DNA from: Mantis religiosa
Taxonomy: Eukaryota; Arthropoda; Insecta; Mantodea; Mantidae
Length of the DNA stretch: 64,000 bases
Direction of reading: 5' to 3'
Assembly: GCA_030765055.1 (NCBI GenBank)
Contig: CM060955.1
Location: 160,686,743-160,750,742, forward strand
Shown: positions 39,936 through 51,586 of the stretch, in pieces
Numbering within the stretch: the first letter of the stretch is position 1
Layout of the letters: every line of letters begins with the position of its first letter
The notes under the pieces: generated by a model
The model's input: only the letters and a program-made list of their open reading frames with translations
The model's database searches: none
Told to the model about the DNA's origin: nothing
Made by a program: the position numbers and the translations under genes

Positions 39936-42900
39936 CGTGTTTATGTATATAGTGCATAGGTGTGAAACTACAGAAAACAGATAGGAAAATAAACGGAAAC
40001 AATAAAAAAACTGTTAAATAAGGTAAAGAAAAAACATATATATATCTATATACATAGATATATATATATATATTTCTTTTTAATAAAAAAATAAAAGAAT
40101 AAAATTAAAAAAAGTAGCTGACAAGTTTATACTTATAACAGAATTGCAAAATTATGATTGGAATTGTAAGGAAGTATTCTATGTTTAAGTACAAATAAAC
40201 TATTACATCACTTTCGGACGAAAAGTTTGATGCTGTTTTTTACAATATAAATTACGATAATTGTTTAAAAATGACTTGACCATTCTGACCGAGGATTGCT
40301 CGTTCATCAAAGGGCACTTATACACTTTGTAGTATTTCACATCCTATTGCCTGAATATCGGGTGATAATACATCTGTTTTAGGAAGAATTGGGACTGTGC
40401 AGATTACGCTTATATGGGATAAACGAAGAATAACCATAAAGACCATTTAAATTATTAGGCAGCAGTTTGGTCAGAAACCTGGGATAAATCGACTCATTGT
40501 AATTTTAAAAATGTAACTATGCAGCTTCAGCTATTTAACAAACAAAATGAAAGTAAAGATCCAGATAATATCTGAATGAAAAGTCAACGATGGGCTATGA
40601 TAGTACAGTGTGATTTTTAAAAGAAGATACGTGAAGGTCATCTGTTTCTCCACGTGGGTAGTGCAATGTTGCCCACCAGATCCTCTCAACACTCGAAACA
40701 TAAACAAGGGTTCGAGTTATCGCACCTCAACAAAAATATGTACAGTTAATCTGTATTAGCCTACTTTAAAAACAGAAATAAGTTGTTCACACATTCACTG
40801 AGTTGTAGGGTCTTCACATGTGTGAGTTCTTTTAAATAATTGTTTGCACTATGTAACTAATATTCCATACTTACCGTTATTGTTGCTATACATCGTAAGT
40901 TGACATTGCCGTACACTGCCGTATTTCTCCATAGAAACACATATACACGATGCACGTTCTAAAATCTAACATTTATCTTCAATTATATTTATTAATATTT
41001 CAGCAAATATCTTTACTACTAAAATTCAGATACATATAAATACATATAGTGCAAAAAATAATGTGCAACACACATGTGGTAAGCACATAACGGAATTTCG
41101 AGAGTTGAAAAAAACTCGGTGCAGGCGCCTCGTTTTTTCAAACCTTTTCTCGTTCCGTATACATTAATATCGCAATATGCTATTATTAACGTCTTTGTTA
41201 ATTGACATATTCATATCAACGCCGCCGATATGCCGGAATTTTGACCCACAGGAATTCTTTTACGTGTAAACATATCTACTGACATGGGACTGTCGCTTTT
41301 GGATAAAAGGAATAAGCTGTTCATTGATAAGGAGCAAACTCTCGTCTTCCTGTTGGAAGAATCCTCTAAGAGAACAGACAAATTCTCTAGCTTGGCTATG
41401 TAATGTAACAACCCGACCGTAAGCTGATCTTTGCCTTGGGCCATGATTCCTCGGTCCACCTCTAGCCCTACCGTCACTACCTCTTGCTTCCATAAAAACG
41501 TATTTTAATTGTGTTTTAACAAAGTAGGCTAACAATACACAGCGTAACTAGGCAAACTCTGTTTCTCGCATACAACTAGCAATAACTGAGCTGAGGAGTA
41601 TGTGATTCACCAGTGTAACAATTTGGCAACCTTTGTTTACGTTACCATAGCAACGACCTTCCCTTCTCACCCTTCGCGTCCCTTGCCTGATAACCTTCAC
41701 GTATCTTCTGTAGTCTTGTCTGCCATAATAAGAATTTGAAAAGTTATAGGATTTATTGTATTAGTTCATGCACACACTTACAGGGAAATAGAGAAAATGC
41801 ACAGGCAGGTTCGGTTAACAGTACTGCACGTACAGAACCCAACCTTCCGCTGTTAATGGATCAAAAATATTGTCGTTGAAAAATAAATGAACATCTGGTA
41901 CAGTAGAACATATTGGCAGGTGAAGAGCGCGTGCACGTGTGTGCAAAAAAAAAAAAGTCCATTTCATTTGTGTGCCTATGAGAGTAATAACGCTTATTTA
42001 GAAATGAAAAATGAATGCCTTTTGATGTGCCAGGTAATACAGAGAGAAGGAACGAAAGCGGAATATTCGCTAACAGGACGTAGTTAATGGCAAAGGGGCG
42101 CTTTTGATGACATATCTCTAAGCATGAAAAGATATTTCCAGGAGAATATTTCCTTGTGCAGCAGAACAAAGAGTCGTAGCGTTTGTTCTTCACACGAACG
42201 TTTGTGGCGCATCCATCTACCCTCTCGTGTACTGCAGTAGCAGCAGTGACGGTTGGAATTAATGAATGTGTGTGTCGGTTGATAATGAACACTCTTTTCC
42301 CCGAGGGGGACGCGAACGTCGAGATTGATTCTGGAATCTGCACGCATAATAAATTGTTCGGCAGTAATAGAACAATGTATCAAGTCTTTCATCAAGCAAC
42401 ACGGGACTGTAACAATGCTCGCCACAAGAACTGACTCGCTTCATTCATTTGTTGAAGTGCATTCTGTACGACAAGAAGTTAATACCTAGGCTTCTGTCCT
42501 GGGTTTTTAAATCATGCCAATAAGAATTTAATTTGATCTTGGGCTTGTGGAATAAAAGCAAGCAGGAAGCCGCACCGGTATACTGTAGACCCATGACAAG
42601 AAGGCAAGAGAGGAATGAAGGGAAGAGGGGTTTGAACTGTTTATCTGCTCTGTTACTGGATCTGGAGCTGTTTACTATAATCTTCGCAAAAGTTAAAGGC
42701 GGGCCGTACTGCACAGTCCAGCGAATTCTAGGCTTGCCCCGCCTAGCAGCGCTGCCAAATGTGGTATACTGACCGCGCTTAAAGCATCCCCAGCCGGCTG
42801 TCTTTATAGGGAAAAACTGTTCTTCCCCTCTAACCACAATGTCATAAACATCTAAGAATACACCAACCGGGGGCCAGAGTTGAAGAATGTTAGGCACGTG

Positions 42901-44030
42901 TTTACAGCTTAAAATACCCAGGGTTGCCGTTGTTTAAAATAACGTTTAGAACAAATAAATAAAGCAGAATTCACTGTAAGAAATAGTGATTGATCATTTC
43001 AAATAAATTTTAAATGATTAATGTTTCCTATAATAATACATAATGTTACAACGCTTTATAACAAAACTGAAAAGAGATATATTACTTATGCTGTTATGGT
43101 ATAAAACTTATATTTCGTACAAGAACTAAATGCGCATTATTCACATAATATCCAAGGAAAGTTTAGTAAAACATCATTACAATTTTAAAAGGGTTAAATT
43201 GCATCAGTGTGCATGAATTTGCAAGGGATATTTACTTGGGAATTAAACAAGCACTTTGGATATTCTGGTAGTTAATAATAATTTATAGGCAAAGATTGCA
43301 CGTTAGAGCTTTGTTTATTGCAATCGTGAGCCGATTTATCCTAAAACATTTTCCTGTATACTATAGCAGCTACAGGTGGCGAATTTGAGTCGATTTAACA
43401 AAGCAGTAAATACTTCAAAAGAAAAAGAAAAAAAAAAAACGAACTGAGGAATTAAAGAAAAACTAGTAAGGAAACTCTATTATTACTCTTTTTAAATGCT
43501 GGAAGCTTTTTACAAGAATGGTTGCTAATTTTACAAGTTTCAATAATTGTATTTTTTTTTTTTTTTTTTTTTTTTTGTGGGGGGCGGCTTCTGTTAAATA
43601 CAATTTAAATAAATAATCACGTACTTTCCGCATAATACTTGAATATGTCATAAACGCTTTAGAACTGGAAAAAGGTTAGAAATACTGTTAGGTAAATATT
43701 ACAAGTATGAACGGAAATCCGTGTTAGCATATCCACGTTAGGATATTTAAAACGATGTACCTTTTAACTTCACATGGTTATGGTTACTCAATGCCAATCC
43801 TTCAACACAGGTAATTCTGACAAAACAACGCCATTCTTTCCTTACTATCTTAAGCATAAATAAATAGTGCAACTACTATGAAAACAGTAGTCAGCAGTTT
43901 GAAACAGAGTTAATTTTCAGTTTGTTTTCAGAGTAGAGGTGTCGTTTTGTTAAAGTGAATGGCGTCGTTAAGTCTGCTGTTGAACTAGAGCTGAAATATT
44001 GTTAATATTGTATTAAGTTATTACTCTATA
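39936..44030. other. About 4 kb without a recognisable gene
   Basis: AT-rich DNA with a (TA)-rich patch (40036-40072), a GC-richer stretch around 42500-42860 and a T25 run at 43552. The longest frames (160 codons at 41861-42343 and 150 codons at 42445-42897, both minus strand) lack known motifs, and opposing frames of similar length overlap them. 42578-42620 resembles the reverse complement of 45381-45433 (ACTGTAGACC and GACAAGAAG..GGCAAG), so a further interspersed repeat may be present. Confidence 0.45.
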
Positions 44031-44505
44031 CATCTTTTCTCCATTATTTGTCATCCTAGTGCGTGAACATTTCCCTCGAAGCTGGGACAAGTCATTTTTC
44101 GATCAACAAGCGTCAAGTGATTCATTCTTAGATTTAAATGAACAAGTTTTTAGGAAAGCTGACCAATCCAGGATATAGGACAACTGTAGATTTTTTCAAA
44201 ATCCCAGCAATTAACTCTGTAACCTTGTAGGTAGTGTACACACAGTGTCACGAATTTGTAGTGAAGCTGCTTTATCCTTAGAAAAAGGGAGCGTACCGTG
44301 CTTGCTGTTCTACTGCTATGACGTGTGTCAAGATAATATCGTAATGTTTTAGGAATATTTAGTGTGTTGTTTAATTACGGGAAGAATAGCCAAAACCTTG
44401 ACTGGCGGGTAAAACTGCTCTTATGTACACGGACTCTCTGCAAGTACACGTACTACACTTGGCAACAGCGCTCCGCTTGAGCATTTGCCAGCGTTCATTT
44501 GCCTT
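44031..44505 (-). repeat. Unclassified interspersed repeat, copy 2 (inverted partner of 5291)
   Basis: Reverse-complement match of 5291-5862 with conserved blocks such as CCTCGAAGCTGGGACAAG, AAAATCCCAGCAATTAA, ACACACAGTGTCACGAAT and AACAGCGCTCCGCTT. It lacks the extra 55 bp of copy 1. Confidence 0.75.
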
Positions 44506-44645
44506 TATCTTCTGCGAGCGGTATAGGAAATGAGTGTATGAGAGTACTTATGAGTCACCCATGCTGCCAGATCTAATATTTGTGGCAATAACTGCAGAGA
44601 TACGTACTATGCATGGGTGAGTTACGTGACAACACGCGTAATTTA

Positions 44646-44671
44646 CGACGGCTGTTCAATAAAGAATGATC

Positions 44672-44705
<34 letters not shown>

Positions 44706-45420
44706 ACAACGTACCTTTACTCATCCTCATAATTTTGATGGTGCTTCTCAAAATAGTCTCCCCTGAATGCGATGTACTTGTCGCCAGTCGTCAAAGACAT
44801 GCTGGAAACCAATATTTTTTAGAGATCCTTAAAAATCGCCTCCACAGCCATCACTGCTGCTTCTGATGATGGATAATGCCTCCCACGAAGGCGATTCTAC
44901 AAGTTAGGGAATAGAAGAAAGTCACATGGGGCTAAATACGGACTATGGGAAGGATGAGGGATGTACTTCACGTTGATTTTTGCGGGATATTCAGCAACAA
45001 CATTGGCAATATGCGGCCGAGCATTATCGTGGTGCAGCATCCAGCCTGCTTCACGGAAATGTGGTATTTTGTACCTGATAGGCACTTGCAATGTTTTCAG
45101 GACATCACTGTAGTATTGTCCAGTTACTGATGTGTGTGCAGGTACAACATGCTGATAAACCATTCCATGAATATCAAAGAATGAGATGACCATAACTTTC
45201 CCAGCAGAAGCAATCACTTTTACTTTTTTGGCGGTTGGTGTTAAAGGAGATTTCCACACTGAGCTTTGCTGTTTGCTCTCAGAATCAAAATGATGTAGCC
45301 AAGTTTCATCAGTAGTGATTACGTTTGAAAGAAACTCCGGATCTTCCTCTAACATCAACTTTAACTGCTATGCAAAAGTGATTACGTTACACATTCCTCT
45401 AGCTTGCCTTCTTCTTGTCG
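44646..45420 (-). mobile_element. mariner element, copy 3 of a different lineage, partial
   Basis: The left end, TA then CGACGGCTGTTCAATAAAGA, looks like a mariner TIR, followed by a run of about 30 T's. The minus-strand frame 44897-45358 (153 codons) carries ITTDETWLHHFDSESKQQ with the first catalytic Asp, HHDNARPH with the second and SPYLAPCDFLLFPNL with the third; 34 residues separate the last two (D34D). The usual YSPDLAP is changed to HSPYLAP, but all three Asp remain. A stop just upstream and loss of the N-terminal HTH and right TIR make it non-autonomous. Confidence 0.82.
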
Positions 45421-45771
45421 GTCTACAGTACATGGCACAACGTAAGTTTGCCTATGTGCTTAATGGCAGAACACTATTTTCATGCCGTACCTGCCGTTAT
45501 GCCTGTTGCAGGGCGACATGTCCCTTTCCGGGCTCAACAACGTCTCGAGATGTACAAATCGCTGGGAATAAGTATATATATATATACATATATACATATA
45601 CTGACGTACATGACACTTATTTACATTTAATGTCCTACAACTATTACCTATATTTAAGTTAACTCGTTTTGACGAATGTAGGAATAATAATAGTAATAAT
45701 ATAGAAAACTGACTCCCACTAACTTAAGTATTAGGATATATTTTGTCGAGTAGTATTATTAATGGAAGGGT

Positions 45772-45985
45772 AGAGTCATGAAAAATTCCATGCCATAGCC
45801 GGGATTCAACAACGGATCTTCAGATCTCCGTCTGCGACCCTTAACCATAGAGCTTAATTGTACCTAATAGTGGTCTGAACTATAACGCCCGAGCCTTAAA
45901 AGTACTTACAGCACAGCAAGTCGCCATTAAGGCAGTTGTCTCATGTGCTTATGTATAAGAACTAGTGGTGTAGAGTCTGTTTAGT
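45772..45985. mobile_element. TRIT element, copy C, left part
   Basis: GGGTAGAGTCATGAAAAATT, a degenerate minus-strand tRNA-like arm (CATAGCCGGGATTCAACAACG) and one core unit (AACTATAACGCCCGAGCC to TCATGTGCTTATG). The right arm is 1 kb away at 47015, so the DNA between them may be an insertion. Confidence 0.68.
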
Positions 45986-46109
45986 TAACTCGTGTGCACG
46001 TCGGCCGCTGCCTTTGACGAAACCTTATAATCGTTTTATAACACAGACCCTCCTTCTCCCAGTCCTTTCTGCAAGGTTGCCACCTTTCTCGATATGTCAT
46101 GGGTATCGT

Positions 46110-46500
46110 ACGAGGCTTCCTCTAAATAAATTTTCTTGTGTCCATTACTGCGAAACTTCTTAGTTTTGACAAATATATCCAAGCTACAATTCTACTGAAT
46201 TCCATAATAACCCTTATCTCACTCAAAGTGCGGTATTTGAAACCCAGCTCCTTTAGGAGACCGCGTTAAGTGCAGCGCCCATAAGGAAAATCACAAATTT
46301 CTTGCAAATGTGTAACCAGTTCATCTAAGGTGGGCGCTCTCCCTTTTGCATAGAATTTATAAATCTCCCGATGAATTAAATCGCATGTGAAGTTATCTAC
46401 TTTAAAGAAACGTTTCCTTTTGTTTTAACACTTGATCGACGACTTTGGTATTCGTTTCGTCACAATATTTCTTTCTGTATTTCTGTGAATACCCAGAATA
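46110..46500 (-). pseudogene. Transposase N-terminal relic
   Basis: On the minus strand VDNFTCDLIHREIYKFYAKG, APTLDELVTHLQEICDFPYG and, after an in-frame stop, LLKELGFKYRTLSEIRVIME. The order (F..D.IRR.IY.FY..G..PT...L...L.E..DF, then LL+.LGFKYR....R..L.E) is that of the winged-helix region of a DDE transposase group common in arthropods. The DDE part is absent. It lies between the two arms of TRIT copy C. Confidence 0.55.
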
Positions 46501-46586
46501 TATCATCAGGTTCATTGCATGACCCCTTATCAAGATTATTTGTCAGCACATATTTATATGTGATCAAAACAAGCGCTTGAATTTGC

Positions 46587-46991
46587 TTAGAAACAGTTCC
46601 CTTTATAACTTTTTTTTTTTTTTTTTTTTTTTTTGAGGTTTCTCCAGTAATATAACTCGGCCCAGTTATTCACACTATTGTCTTCACTTTGATTATTTTC
46701 ACTTGACTGAAAGTTATCTACTACTTCATTTGCATTTACACTGCATTTCCCTCCCACGGTCTCCACATCGTGACACACAACGAATTTCTGCACGTAATGA
46801 AACAGATCAACTGGAATTAGGATCTTTGACAACTGAGACTCCCTGTGGAGTAAACATACGACTGTCGTTTCAAGAAAATCAAGGTTGCTATTGATCCTCA
46901 ACGACACTCTTCCATTTCTGAAGTGTGGAGATAGATTTATGACGGTCATTAGTGGGCGGTAGGAAGAGTTTCCTTTGAGTCCGAACTTCAC
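46587..46991 (-). CDS. Unrecognised ORF, 134 codons
   Basis: An uninterrupted minus-strand frame of balanced composition, with VINLSPHFRNGRVSLRINSN and ILIPVDLFHYVQKFVVCHDV, then an Asn/Ser/Glu-rich stretch and a Lys run encoded by poly-A (46609-46635). I do not recognise it. Its location between the arms of a broken TRIT element and next to a transposase relic suggests transposon-derived sequence, but a host exon is possible. The real end is probably before the Lys run. Confidence 0.3.
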   Translation of the reverse strand: MKFGLKGNSSYRPLMTVINLSPHFRNGRVSLRINSNLDFLETTVVCLLHRESQLSKILIPVDLFHYVQKFVVCHDVETVGGKCSVNANEVVDNFQSSENNQSEDNSVNNWAELYYWRNLKKKKKKKKSYKGNCF

Positions 46992-47014
46992 ACACGTTGA
47001 TTAGACAGGCTTTT

Positions 47015-47160
47015 CCAGGAAACACACGAGTGAGTTGGAGCATTTAATGGCATGTTGGCTATGGTAGTTCAACGTGTAAGAGCTTACGGACGGAGACCGG
47101 AAGATATGTGGTTCAAATCCCGGCTATGGCATTGAAGTTTTACGTCTGTCTCTAGCTTTC
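47015..47160 (+). mobile_element. TRIT element, copy C, right arm
   Basis: Contains a CACGAGTGAGTTGGAGCATT segment, CATTTAATGGCATGTTGG and then a plus-strand tRNA-like block at 47058-47131 with B box TGGTTCAAATCCCGGC and 3' strand CTATGGCA. It ends in a decayed TIR (CGTCTGTCTCTAGCTTTCC). Confidence 0.68.
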
Positions 47161-48173
47161 CATATTAGCTTTCTGTCATCAATACGCTTGAATACTGGTT
47201 GTATAACTCCATGGGGGGGGGGGATGCTGAGCAACAGTATTTCTAACAAAATTATGGGGAAAAGTTCTGTATTTTGCGAAAACGAAATCTCACTTTTAGA
47301 TCAATAGAGTGATTATGTTGTTCTCTTTCCTTCTCTAAGTGATACATAAAGTAATGATTATTTAAACTTTGAATGAGTTTTGAAATATGATGCGGTGGTA
47401 GAAAATTAAATTTAAGCTGTTCTGCATTAAAAATATGTGTTTTATTTATTAAATGCAGTGAACAATCGGAACACAAATATAACTCTTATTTTAACAATTT
47501 TTCCTTAGTCATGTGGAGTTAATATTATATTTTATCACATAATGAGCAAGAAAATCAAGCTAGTATCACAGTGTCCTTTCCTTACAATTAATTCAAATGT
47601 AGGTGTCATATATAAGATGGTCCAGTACTTTAAGAGGTAGAAATGTCGGTTACCAAAATGCCCTCTTCTCAAACCGGAATACACGATCTGCTGGAAGGGG
47701 ATCGCCAGTCAAAAAGAATGCATAGGCTTTGCAACAGATACGGGCTTAGTGGAACTTACATGCATGTAATAATGTGTGATTCTTTGTGGGCAGGCATTCT
47801 ATTTACCTAAGTGTTGCATTCAGTGAGCTCATTTATATTCAGAACTTTACTGTTTTTATATCTCGCGGATATTGGTGTTCCTGCTGCAGACGGACGACGA
47901 GTAAATATGGCAGTAGTGTCTTGAGAGAGCTACCTGTGTACTTTTGTCTTCCATGTATAGTATAGCAACGCAAAGAAGGTACCTGTAAGGAATGTGCTGT
48001 TGGACAAGGACAGTGAATGCGTGTGGCAGAGAATGCTTGCTATACAAGGAGCAGACCGTTAAGAAAACATGCGCCCTATTCACTCTGTACATTAAAGCCG
48101 AGAAGATTCATTCACGAAAGTAGAAGCCGTCAAAATGTTTTTAAATGGCCTGTAACTGTACTGACATGGGGCG
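47161..48173. other. No recognisable feature
   Basis: AT-rich, with a G9-G10 run at 47213. A 78-codon minus-strand frame at 47856-48092 lies downstream of the exon-like ORF but has no motif. Confidence 0.4.
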
Positions 48174-48530
48174 TCATAAACCTGTCCAGGGAGGGTGTGG
48201 GAACCTTCGGCCACCCCTCTGTGCCACGCCCCTCGGAGACTTTCTCTCCTGTGGAGGAGTATAGTAGTCTTCATCCCCTCCGAGATGTACCCGCTTCGCT
48301 CCGGTGGCAGTCAACCTATCTTCTCCTAACTTTCTCTTCTTTCCTTCACGAATATGTACCTTTGCGGAATCTTGGAACCCTTCGTTCACCAATTCCATTT
48401 TGTTCGGGGAATCTGTAGAACTGCCGTTAACTTGTACCGTTTCCCCGGATGTAGATGGCACGTCATCATCGGGCACTATTATTTCTTCCTGTAGAGGTGG
48501 TAACTGTGCCGAACTGGATTCAGAACTGCA
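48174..48530 (-). CDS. Charged exon-like ORF, function unknown
   Basis: A minus-strand frame with an acidic/Ser-rich first part (LQEEIIVPDDDVPSTSGE) and a basic second part (REGKKRKLGEDRLTATGAKR). It is preceded near 48556-48530 by a plausible 3' splice site, CTAATCTTTGCTGATTTCC followed by ATTGCAG, so the coding part probably starts after that AG. The frame stays open to a TGA at 48174; no good 5' splice site was found. The KKRK cluster could be a nuclear localisation signal. I recognise no family. A solo LTR sits about 30 bp upstream of the acceptor. It may be a host exon or part of a mobile element. Confidence 0.4.
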   Translation of the reverse strand, partial: CSSESSSAQLPPLQEEIIVPDDDVPSTSGETVQVNGSSTDSPNKMELVNEGFQDSAKVHIREGKKRKLGEDRLTATGAKRVHLGGDEDYYTPPQERKSPRGVAQRGGRRFPHPPWTGL

Positions 48531-48561
48531 ATGGAAATCAGCAAAGATTAGCGATATATAT

Positions 48562-49078
48562 TGTGACTTTGTGGGTTCGTGAAATGAAAAGTCCAATTAC
48601 ACCACTCAAAAATGTTCTTTATTTCCACCGACTTACAGTCAAACTCTCGCCAATTACACAGAATTACGTAATGCACACAATTACGATTCACCAGTTCGTC
48701 CGTTACAATTTCACTTGCACTCGTAATTACATACAATCTTCCGATGCTCTCACACAGTCTTCTCGTCGTACACTAGCACTGCATTCTTACACCAAGGACT
48801 GACTGACTGACTCACTAACTAACTCCTCCTGCACGACGTGTAGCTTATATAGGGCCAGCGGGTCGATCGGAAGGTTCTAGATTAGAGGAAATATCCCGTA
48901 AGTTCGAGAACACAGGTGGAACAGAAAGAGCCGGCACAGTGATGTTTTTTCTCCCAACCACCTCCTGTCACCACTATAAGACAAACGAGGGGGGCGTGGC
49001 TAACACGGACCTCCCCTGCTCGCCCGCTCACAGCTGCTTCTATAGGGTATTCCAACGATCGGGTGACAATATTGTTGC
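48562..49078 (-). mobile_element. Solo LTR, copy 2
   Basis: 517 bp bounded by TGT...ACA and flanked by ATAT on both sides (48558-48561 and 49079-49082), a perfect 4-bp target duplication. On the minus strand it has TATATAAG mid-element, AATAAAG near the end, and finishes GAACCCACAAAGTCACA, sharing this terminus with the LTR at 31753. U3 is GC-richer than in copy 1 and not alignable throughout, so they are related families rather than one. No internal domain. Confidence 0.82.
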
Positions 49079-49310
49079 GTATTAGGTCTGAACAAGATTT
49101 GGGAAATATTTTAATTATTGGGGGTTCACATTTTATTTCGTGGTAAATCCCAGGCTTTAGCAGGAATTAACAATTTGGGACAGGATAGATGGCGCAGTGA
49201 TCAGAGTAAGCAGTGGTATTGACCTGCCAGCTCATATGTGTTCTGTTAAATCGGCAGAAAAATTAAGAAAAGTCATTCTTGGGTTGCACAAGTCTGTACC
49301 ATAGGATGTA

Positions 49311-49612
49311 ACTGAGTTGAAAGTTTATTTTTAATGTATATGTAGTTAATAAATAACAAGAATGGTATCCATTGCAAAAAGGTTGAGACGTACTGGCATA
49401 AGCCAAGTGAAAGCTGGTTTAAAAAGTGTTTGATTTTGTATCATATATAATTATCTCTGCTTTGTTTTCAATATTGTTGTTCATATTGCCTGTATACTAT
49501 AATATGTGTCTTATGTTAACTTTTTTACATATATATGCTATTAAACTTTATACCTCTGGACATGTTCAATGTTCACAGCCTTTTCTGGCTACAAGTGAAC
49601 CTACTGAACGCA
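49311..49612 (+). mobile_element. LINE 3' UTR copy (same family as 60780-63262)
   Basis: About 300 bp nearly identical to 62963-63256, from GTTGAAAGTTTATTTT to CCTACTGAACGCAA. It is a 5'-truncated insertion with only the 3' UTR. The upstream 49150-49310 stretch reads SGIDLPAHMCSVKSAEKLRK and could be the ORF2 end of a sister subfamily, but it does not match the 62.8-kb ORF. Confidence 0.85.
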
Positions 49613-50140
49613 AATCTTCGGGGAACAGCGGAGTCGTATGATAGCGGACAATTACAGCCAGTAAGGAAGCGTTAGCCGGATCATGGTTAGTCAATCAGTC
49701 AGTTAGTTGATTAGATTATTGGATGCTGTTACTTTAGTCTGTGGCGTTATTAAGTCGAATTGTTTCTCCAGCTTAATCAGCCACACGTTCGGGCGAAATA
49801 TTTGTGGCGTTTTCCTCCAGTCGTAGCAGATAGGAAGCACGTTGACTGTCTGGGAGATCCAGGTCGAGATTTGATTAAATAAGAGTCATGGGATCTTTTT
49901 ATTTCAGGTGTGGATTTTTAGTGACAGAAATAAAAATTTTATATGACTTCGATTTTGTAATATATAATTTAATTATATAATCTGGATTACATTTTACTCG
50001 AACTTTCTTTCTTAATCAATTACTGTAGATAACCTCCAACACATCGATAAATCCTTATTTTCAAGTTAATATATATAATTTCAGTTAATTACCCAAAATT
50101 CATCACTTTTGAATGTCCACTCATCACTATTATGAATACC

Positions 50141-50674
50141 CGTAGGGGAGGGGATCCGTCCCCTTCAGCGGCCGTGGTGCGGCGCTGCGGCCCTTAGCAC
50201 TAGTGGTACCTCTGACGTTACTAGACGAACCTCGGGCCGAACATCTGAGCCCCTCCTTCGGGAGTTGTTCGGATTGGGTTGGACTCGAGGGGGCAGTGGT
50301 TCCCGATACCCGTGGGAGATTGGGTACGTCTTCGGACGGGGTTGAGGGAAGCCATTAATTCTCCCGGGTGCTAGCCTGCTAAGCTAGTAGAAGGTGTGCT
50401 AGATCACCAAGTGGCCCCACCGAGGTTTTCGGTAGTCTTCACCTATGGTGTTAACGCGTGTAAGTGGCGTATCCACTTCCATCCCGTCTTGAGTCCACAG
50501 GACCAGATGGGGGGGGGGCTTGTTAGGTATCAAGGTCTTGCCCTATGGAAAGAGCCACGGGGAACGCCGAGCGCCCTTTGGGACAGCTCGGATACTCACT
50601 GGTAGAAGAGGCCCAGGTCCTGTTCCTACGGGTTCAGGCCTAATGGGTTGGAACCTCTGCGCTTAAACGCTTAA
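50141..50674 (+). mobile_element. GC-rich retroposed repeat, copy 3
   Basis: Flanked by ACTATTAYGAATACC, a 15-bp target duplication with one mismatch (50126-50140 and 50675-50689). It begins CGTAGGGGAGGGGATCCGTC and keeps the family blocks CTTAGCACTAGTGGTACC, GGGCAGTGGTTCCCGATACC and CTAGTAGAAGGTGTGCTAG. No poly-A tail. Confidence 0.88.
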
Positions 50675-50789
50675 ACTATTACGAATACCGAATAACTCTT
50701 TTTGAAGATTCTTGATTTTTCCGCTACAAAACTTTGATATTTTGATATTCACCGCGAAATTTTTCCATCGTCATGAAACAAGACTAAAG

Positions 50790-50790
<1 letters not shown>

Positions 50791-50884
<94 letters not shown>
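50791..50884. repeat. (AC)n then (AT)n microsatellite
   Basis: About 38 AC units, then about nine AT units, directly before the LINE fragment. Confidence 0.95.
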
Positions 50885-50885
<1 letters not shown>

Positions 50886-51350
50886 AAGATTATCACCCGT
50901 CTGAGAATTGGGCACACACGAGCGACTCATGGCCATCTGTTAATAGGGGAACCGGCCCCTGTGTGTGCTCCGTGTGCCTCACTGTGCGGCATGTATTGCT
51001 TGATTGCCCGCAGTACGCCCGCGTTCGCCAGTCTTTGGGCTTGGGGACTAACTTGCTCGGTGTTTTAGGGGACGACCCAGTGGCCGTGGATAAGGCACTG
51101 CGGTTTGTTGCTAAAATTGGTTTTAATAAACAAGTCTAACTTGTGTTTTATATTTATTAATTTTAGAGATTTTAAATTATTAGCACTGGGATAAGTTTTT
51201 TATGTACTTTTAATAGTTGAGTGTTTTTATTTTAGTTTGCCTTTTTAGCTTAATTAGTGTAGCTTTTAGATTTTAATGTTGACTTCGGGCCCAAATGACC
51301 TTGTTGTCGACGGGCCCTAAAACACCACACACTCACTCACTCACTCACTC
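50884..51350 (+). pseudogene. LINE ORF2 C-terminal fragment with 3' UTR
   Basis: Reads TRLRIGHTRATHGHLLIGEP, VCAPC, then after a one-base shift TVRHVLLDCPQYARVRQSLG, DKALRFVAKIGFNKQV and TAA at 51137-51139. C-x2-C, a His and DCP form the zinc-knuckle-like tail seen in Jockey/R1-type LINE ORF2 proteins. The rest is 3' UTR ending in a (CACT)n tail at 51331-51350. AAGATTAT occurs on both sides and may be the target duplication. It is a 5'-truncated copy inserted in the LTR-like repeat. Confidence 0.78.
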
Positions 51351-51586
51351 AAGATTATTGATTTTACGTAACTATCGTTACCCCTCCATTAATTTTGTGA
51401 TTGGACGATTTACTGCCACGTCATCACAATACGTAATACAATTATTACTACGGCCAATCACAAAATTGCACACACACATAGATTTTTTTTTATATTGTCA
51501 TTACATGGCCTACTAATAGTCATATCAGAAAACAAGAATTTTGAACTGGATATTCATATAAATTCTAACTAAAACATATCGTTACA

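Larger units (their letters stand above)
49788..51586. mobile_element. LTR-like repeat, copy 2, carrying nested insertions
   Basis: Segments at 49788-50125, 50690-50790 and 51351-51586 follow the order of 35239-35797: GCAGATAGGAAGCACG, GATCCAGGTCGAG, TAAATAAGAGTCATG, then CATCGTCATGAAAC, then TTTTGTGATTGG and GGCCAATCAC. The gaps are filled by the GC-rich repeat (50141), an (AC)n tract and a LINE fragment (50884). It ends GTTACA like copy 1. Confidence 0.65.

Noticed and set aside
41861..42343. 160-codon minus-strand ORF as a gene
   Set aside because: Overlapped by several frames of similar quality on both strands; no domain or splice support.
42445..42897. 150-codon minus-strand ORF as a gene
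   Set aside because: No motif, with an overlapping open frame on the other strand. It may include an interspersed repeat similar to 45381-45433.
43552..43576. Poly-A tail of a retroposed gene
   Set aside because: The adjacent DNA has no transcript-like or SINE/LINE sequence; the T runs at 44671 and 46609 and the A run at 53272 are equally unsupported.
45415..45662. Coding continuation of mariner copy 3
   Set aside because: The sequence beyond about 45420 does not give mariner N-terminal motifs in any frame; it probably belongs to another repeat.
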